A DNA stretch of 64,000 nt, from NCBI RefSeq assembly GCF_000715075.1, contig NC_134082.1:56817466-56881465 (forward strand), written 5' to 3'. Shown here in pieces: positions 58,285 to 64,000 of the stretch. The first letter of the stretch is position 1. Each line of letters opens with the position of its first letter. Made by a program: the position numbers and the translations under genes. A model generated the notes under the pieces. That model had not been told where the DNA came from, did no database searches, and worked only from the letters and a program-made list of their open reading frames with translations. This DNA comes from Nicotiana tabacum (taxonomy: Eukaryota > Streptophyta > Magnoliopsida > Solanales > Solanaceae).

Positions 58285-61110
58285 TGTCACGGCCAAAACT
58301 CATAATAGGTCGCGATGGCACCTAACACCGCCGTTAGGCAACCGACAAGTGAAACTACAATTTATTTACCCCCTTTTAACATTTAAAACAAAAGTTTCCC
58401 TTTTTGAAGGAACAAAATAAGTAAGATCTCATGCAACTGTACATGCTCTTTTCTTAACAAAATACTAGCATAATAAGTACATCCGATGTAGTAATAGAAA
58501 TGAGAAGTACAACATTAGATAAATGCTAAAAACCCTAAAACCCGGCGCCACAAGTACATGAGCAAGCTAGAGAATATACAAAACTAATACAATTACTATC
58601 TGAAAGTGATAGACATAAATAATAAACAAGGTATAGGGAGACTCCAGTGCTACAGATCGTAGCAAGGCAAGCAGCTCGCCACTAAGTCTCCGTAGATGAT
58701 CCACTATGCGCCCGCTTGACCATTGATAGTACCTGTCTCAGTACATGCATATTCAGTGCAGAAGTATAATGTGTGCACGAAAAATAATGTATACTCAGTA
58801 AGTATCTAGTCTAACCTTGAAGAAGTAGCGACGAGGGGTCGACTTGACACTTAGAGGTCAAATAATAATATAAATACTTAAAGTAGACATGGTGACTGTA
58901 CAACAAGTAGCAACAAAGAAAATATAAGTAACTACAGTAAATCCACACATGAGTCTATATCAAATCACTAAACATGTTAGAACTGAACATAAAGGCGCTA
59001 ACTCAAAAACTACCAAACCAAATCCAGTTCTGATTATTAAGCATGAAGCTGCCTCGGCCTGATCCCATAGCAAAAGTGGTACTCAGTACTGCCGAGGCGA
59101 ATGACCCAATCCCATAAGAATAGTGTTACCAACCTGCCAAGGCAAACAGCCCAATCCCATAAGAGTAGTGTTACCATACTCCATAGGCGAACGACCCAAT
59201 CCCATAAGAGTAAATCATTTCACTACCGAGGTAAACGACTCGAAACCCATAAGAGTAGAGAAATTTACCTCTCTCGTGGAAACACATGTGAGAAGAGAAG
59301 ACACGGATCTATAGTTTACCAAATCTTTCCCAACATTTCTAAAGTAAGAGACTAAGTTGATATCCTGAATTAAAATGCTCAACCTCAGTGCATATCAAGA
59401 TAATCAATACACAGGATAGGTATAAAGTAGCATTATTAGAGGCATGATGTGAATCTAAGTCTACCCAGACATGTCATCAATATAGCTACACAGGGACTCT
59501 CGTCCCATCATGCACACGTAGCTTCCCTCAACAAGTAGCACACAACAATTAATACACCTAAGCGGATAAGTTCCCTCATACAAGGTTAGGCAAGAGACTT
59601 ACCTTGATTCTAAATTCCCAATCCAGCTCTTCAACCTCACTATAACTCCTCAAACAACATTGAGGACTCCAAAACTAACCAAAAGTCATATAAACTAATA
59701 AATATATTCTCATAAGTTCATAATTTAGCTATTAGAGTAATTACCCAACCCAATTTGAAGGATTCCTCAAATTCACCCTCGGGCCTACATGCCCGGATTC
59801 CAAATTTTTTTTGAATATAAATATTATCCATGACCTCAAGAACTCAAATATATAATTTATTCCCAATTACATAATCAATTTTGTGCCAAACCCTAGGCTC
59901 TAACAAAATTTAAAAATGTTTCACTTAATTTCATGATAAATCTACCCATAATCTATGTATTTAACTCAAGAATTGATAGGGTTCACTTAACTCTTGATGT
60001 CGATGAAAATCCCTTACAAAATTCACTCAAAATCGCCCAAGACCAAGTGAAGAGGCTAAGTCCCATAATAAAAGCCCTTGCACTAGTCGCAGATGTCGCA
60101 TTTGCAACAGCAGGTTCACGAATGCGACAATGGCATCACAAAAGCAAAGTCTGCCCAGTTTTGCCTCAGTCACAAATGAGACGCTAAAGCTCGCAAATAC
60201 GAAGCTAGGCATTTTTCAAAAGCGAAAAAAGGATCGCAAATGCGGAAAATGCTACGGGCAGGCAACCTTGCAAATGCGATAAATTCCTTCGCAAATGTGA
60301 ACCCAACAGTTCCACCCCAACCTCGAAAATGTGCAGCCCTACTTGAAAATTTGAGGTTCGCAAATGTGAACAAGACCTCGCATTTGCGAGACCTGAAGTA
60401 CTAGAATAAAACCAACAAAACTGAAGTTCTTCCAAGCACTCCGAACTTTGTTCGAAACTCACCCTAGCCATTGGGGCTCCATACCAAACGTATACACAAG
60501 TCTAAAAATATCATATTGACTCACTCGCATGATTAAAATATAAAAATAACATCTAAAATCATGAATCGGACACCAAACGCATGAATTCAACATGAAACTC
60601 AAGAACTTCTAAAAACACTACCGCGCGTCCGATTCCTACCAAATCAACTCGGAATGACGCCACATTTTGCATACAAGTTGTAAATTACCATACAGAACTA
60701 TTCCTTGGCTTGGAATCCCAAACGTACCACAATAACACCAAAGTCTACTCCAACCCAAATTTAAAGAACTAGAAAACCTCCAATGAACCAACTTTTGACA
60801 TTAAGCACCGAAACGCTCCCGGATCACCCCGATATCCAATACGAACACATGCCCAAGTCTAAAATCATCATATGAACCTATTGGAATCTTCGAATTCTGG
60901 TTTCGAGGTCATTTACTCAAAATGTTAACTCAAACCAAACCTGGCCACCTTAGGCCACTATTAAGGAACTAAGTGTTTCGATTTCAGCCAAACCCTTCCA
61001 GACCTAAACCAACCATCCCTACAAGTCACAAAACAGTAAAAACACATACATTGAGTTTTAATATGGGGAACTGGGATCTAGAAAGTAAAACAACTGGTCG
61101 GTTCGTTATA
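58285..61110 (-). mobile_element. 3' LTR of the second chromovirus (2826 bp)
   Basis: Plus-strand start TGTCACGGCC, end GTTCGTTATA. It contains a tandem of about 45-bp units at 59100-59265 (CCAATCCCATAAGAGTA) and a cluster of GCAAATGCGA-type words at 60080-60400. CATTT at 58280-58284 is half of the expected TSD. Confidence 0.82.
59100..59265. repeat. About 45-bp tandem repeat, four copies, in LTR
   Basis: Units start near 59103, 59149, 59193 and 59237 and share CCAATCCCATAAGAGTA. The open frames at 59101-59355 are due to the period. Confidence 0.8.
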
Positions 61111-61125
61111 TGCTCCACCTCTTAA
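61111..61125 (-). other. Polypurine tract (second chromovirus)
   Basis: The minus strand TTAAGAGGTGGAGCA abuts the LTR. A decayed inverted repeat (61131-61146) is just upstream on that strand. Confidence 0.75.
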
Positions 61126-61149
61126 ACAAATGTTCGTCATGGAACGGGT

Positions 61150-61675
61150 CTAGAATCATATATGGAGTGCTGAATAAGTGCGAATATCTGCTCCTCATGT
61201 CTTCCTCGGCCTCCCAAGTTGCTTTATCTACTGGTTGACCCCTCTATAGGACCTTTACCACAGAAATCTTCTTGGAACTCAACTTGCAAACCTGCCTGTC
61301 AACAATGGCAACTGGCTCCTCCTTATAACCCAAACTCTCATCTAGCTAAACTGTGTTGTAATCTAACACATGTGACCTGTCTATATAGTACCTCCGGAGC
61401 ATAGACACATGGAATACCGAATGGACACCCGATACACTAGGAGGCAAAGCAACCTCATAAGCAACCTCCCCAGCTTGCTCTTCTTCTCGAACCTCATGAT
61501 GCCCTTCATCGGCAAGAATTTCAAGAGTGTCTTCTCGTCTACCATAAATGATAAATCACGCGCCTTCTAATCCGCGTAACTCTTCTATCTGGACTATGCT
61601 ATGCAAAGCTTCTCCTGAATCAACTTTACCTTCTTCAAGGCATCATTCACTAAATCAATGCGATATAACTTAGTG
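61150..61675 (-). pseudogene. Integrase C-terminus and chromodomain of the second chromovirus
   Basis: The minus strand reads IQEKLCIAQSR, SYAD, KARDLSFMVDEKTLLKFLPM and MRFEKKSKLG. After frameshifts come HSVFHVSMLRRYY, EEPVAIVDRQVCKLSSKK and VVKVLQRGQPVDKATWEAEE, the last being the chromodomain core. Multiple stops. Confidence 0.85.
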
Positions 61676-61679
61676 TCAC

Positions 61680-62280
61680 CTAGCTCAAACCATCTAATGG
61701 GTAAACGACATCGCCGACCATATAAAGTCTCAAAGTGAGCCATCTTGATGTTGGACTAATAACTATTGTTACAAGCAAACTCTGCCAAGGGAAAGAATTT
61801 ATCCCACTGCCCTCTGAAGTCAATGAAACATGCTTTGAGCATATCCTCCAAAATCTGAACTGTCCCTCCGACTGCCTGTCGATCTGCGAATGGAAGGCTA
61901 TGCTGAGCTCTACTTGGGTACCCAACTCTCTCTGTACTGCTCCCAAAAATGAAAATAGGCACACCATGCAATCGAACAATCTCCTGAATGTAAATCTGGT
62001 CCAACCTCTTTGAAGAGTAAGTAGTCACCACCGAAATAAAGTGTGCTGACTTGGTCAACCTATCAACAATGACACAAATGGCTCAAACTTCCTCAGCATC
62101 CACGGGAACCCAACTACGAAGTCCATAATAATGCGCTCCCACTTCCACTCCGGTATAACCATCTACTGGACTAGGCCACCTGGCCTTTGGTGCTCTACTT
62201 GACTTGCTGCCAATTCAGACATCTTACTACATACTAAACTATGTCCTTCTTCATCCGTCGCCACCAATAATGTTGTCTCA
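61680..62280 (-). pseudogene. Integrase core and zinc region of the second chromovirus
   Basis: Two overlapping frames (62058-61756 and 61979-61680) share one domain. MTKSAHFISVVTTYSSKRLD and IVRLHGVPI lie in one, AVQRELGTQVELSIAFHSQI in the other, then ILEDMLKACFIDF and PLAEFACNNSY back in the first. The second Asp site is altered (IFGSS where SDRG is usual). Confidence 0.85.
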
Positions 62281-62830
62281 GTTCGCGATATATCTTTGTA
62301 GCACCTGGATAAATAGAATATCGAGAAATGTGCACCTCTTTTAGAATTTTCTCCCTCAAGCCATCAATATTAGGAACAATATGACCCTAGATTTGAAGAA
62401 CACCATCCACACGAGTAAAAACCTCCTTGGCACCACCCTGTAGTACTGTCTTTCTGAGAACAAACAAGTGCAAATCATCGTACTAACGAGCCTTCATCCA
62501 CTAAAGTGATGAAGACTGAGCCACAACAAATGTAAGAACTTGAATGGTCTCTGAAATATCTAGCCTCACAAGTCTGTTAGCTAACGACTGTATGTCCAAA
62601 GACAACGGCTTTGTCCTCTGCCGAAACGAATGTCAAACTACCTATCATCTCGGCCTTTTTGCTCAAGGCATCCGTAATCACATTCGCCTTGCTCGGATGG
62701 TAAAAAATGGTAATATCATAGTCCTTCAGTAACTCAAGCCACTTGAGCTCCCTCAAATTAAGGTCCTTTTTCTTAAACAAATGCTGCAAGTTGTTATGAT
62801 CAGTGTAAACATTATAGGACACCTAATTAA
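62281..62830 (-). pseudogene. RNase H C-terminal part of the second chromovirus
   Basis: Frame 62822-62577 reads VYTDHNNLQHLFKKKDLNLR, ELKWLELLKDYDITIFYHPS and KANVITDALSKKA, the standard gypsy RNase H end with the DALS Asp. The stretch toward integrase (62281-62570) is decayed. Confidence 0.88.
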
Positions 62831-63354
62831 GATAATGCTTCAAGATTTTGAGACCATGAACTATCGTGGATGACTCCAAATCATGAACGGGGTATATCTT
62901 CTCATGGGGCTTCAGCTGACGTGAATCATATGCAATAACTCGCCCTTCGTGCATCAATACACAACACAAGCCAATGCGCTAAGTGTCGCAATTCATGGTA
63001 TACATCCCTAAACCGGAGGGCAACACTAACACTGGGTCAATCTAGTCAATAGCGCTGCAGTAGATGAGAAACCCTCCATGAACCGGCGATAATAACATGC
63101 TAACCCCAAGAAACGCCTTATCTCGATCGTTGTGGTAGGATGAGACCAACCGTGGACTGACTCAATCTTATGGGGATGCTTTTAATACACTCACCTAATA
63201 CAACATACACCAAGAAAGCCACGGAATCCAACCATAACTCGCACTTGGAGAACTTAGCATACAGCTTATATTCCTGCAAGGACTAAAGCACTAACCTCAA
63301 ATGTTGCTCGTGCTCCTCCACACAATGCGAGTAGATCCATATGTCGTCAACATA
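62831..63354 (-). pseudogene. RT C-terminal part of the second chromovirus, starting at YVDD
   Basis: From 63354 leftward: YVDDIWIYSHCVEEHEQHLR, LQEYKLYAKFSKCELWLDSV, a frameshift, then [20 protein letters not shown] and LLTRLTQ. The catalytic YVDD codons are the first bases after the junction, and everything N-terminal is gone. Confidence 0.87.
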
Positions 63355-64000
63355 TCAGCTGTGGTTGCTTATGACTAGGGAGAAGGTGTTTGGTGCTACT
63401 TTCGATGAGGTTATTGATATTGCTCAGCAGATAGAGATGGTCCGTAGCGAGGAGCGGGGTGAGAGGGAGGCCAAGAGGCATCATGGATCGGGTGGTTTTA
63501 GTGGTGTTCATTCTGGGGGTTAGTTCTACCATGCAAGGGTCATCTTTATAGGTACGCCTAGACCGCTCGTCCAGTTCACAGTGGTGCATCATCTGGCCAT
63601 GGTTCATACAGTGCACATCATGGTCACTCATCTCTCAATTCCCTTCTAGCTCAGAGTTCATCTCAGGCACTATCAACTCAAGGTTCATCTGTATCATGTC
63701 CTTTTAATAGTTACTCTAGTTCTCGGGGTCCGTGTCAGTACTCACCGCCATTTACATAGAGAGGTTGTTTTGAGTGTTGACATTGGTCACATAAAGAGGC
63801 ATTGTCCCCACCTTTCGGAAGGTCCAGCTCAGCAGAGAAGTTAGCTACAACTTCAGCACCGGCTACTTCACCACCAGCCGAGCCAGCTCGGGGTAGAGTT
63901 CAGTCAACTAGGGGTTGCCCTAGAGGGGGAGGCCGATCAGGTGGCAGTCAGGCATGATTGTATGCTCTTCCTGCTAGACTAGATGTTATTGCTTTAGACA
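63346..64000 (+). pseudogene. Plus-strand chromovirus gag and start of protease region, partial
   Basis: STYQLWLLMTREKVFGATFD and EVIDIAQQIEMVRSEERGER are the gag C-terminal half, related to 48060-47940 of layer 1D. A zinc knuckle near 63760 reads GCFEC, a stop, HWSHKEAL, with later Cys lost. Near the window end YALPARLDVIALD precedes the protease. The start codon shown by the frame (63341) belongs to the junction, not to gag. The element continues beyond 64000. Confidence 0.85.

Larger units (their letters stand above)
58285..63354 (-). mobile_element. Second chromovirus (Tekay-like), truncated in RT
   Basis: Left (3') LTR 58285-61110, PPT, then on the minus strand chromodomain, integrase C-terminus, integrase core, RNase H and RT up to the YVDD codons at 63354. 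There gag of the opposite strand begins. Its own gag, protease, RT N-terminus and 5' LTR are missing. It differs in LTR and sequence from layer 1D, so it is a different family of the same clade. Confidence 0.85.

Noticed and set aside
62544..62732. Plus-strand frame of 62 codons
   Set aside because: Shadow of the minus-strand RNase H at 62822-62577.

Overview
This window is plant (eudicot) repeat DNA. It is a stack of LTR retrotransposons nested inside one another, and I find no host gene, tRNA, rRNA or CRISPR array. The evidence is Ty3/gypsy polyprotein remnants of the Tat and chromovirus (Tekay/Del-like) lineages, tRNA-type primer binding sites, polypurine tracts, TG...CA LTR ends and 5-bp target-site duplications (TSDs). 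From memory the element families resemble those of Solanaceae (tobacco, pepper, tomato relatives), but I cannot fix the genus. Every coding remnant carries stops or frameshifts.

Layout. (0) The oldest layer is a minus-strand Tat-lineage element. Its 5' LTR is at 56429-57206. Gag (56295-54590), protease (about 54190-53850), reverse transcriptase (52300-51914, continuing at 31962-31529), RNase H (to 31529, then 21518-21333), the additional RNase H (21200-20802, then 19167-19010) and integrase (18980-18166) run leftward, and the element leaves the window on the left. (1) A plus-strand, non-coding chromovirus-like element (before 1 to 18160) sits in its integrase. That element contains a second large non-coding, LARD-like element (3736-14120, TSD CTCAG). 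(2) An unclassified 1.6-kb insertion (19168-20801) splits the additional RNase H. (3) A minus-strand Ogre/Tat-type solo LTR (21519-31528) splits RNase H. It holds a plus-strand Tat element (22718-31127, TSD TTGAT) that keeps gag and protease but has lost RT, RNase H and integrase, and carries an antisense ORF remnant. (4) A minus-strand Tekay-type chromovirus (31963-51913) landed in the YIDD codons of the layer-0 RT. Its left LTR is split by a plus-strand Tat element (34242-44073, TSD CAAAC) holding a 45-bp tandem array.

Right of layer 0 lies an LTR remnant (57207-58284). A second minus-strand chromovirus follows (LTR 58285-61110, then chromodomain, integrase, RNase H and RT to about 63354). 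It breaks off at its own RT YVDD codons and joins a plus-strand chromovirus gag (63346-64000) in opposite orientation.

The genes do not form a working system. The value of the window is its order-of-insertion record, the derivation of non-autonomous elements from coding ones, tandem arrays born inside elements, a shared inverted-repeat motif before the polypurine tract of four chromoviral elements, and TSD copies whose differences look like CpG decay. All calls come from reading the sequence; no alignment or database search was run.
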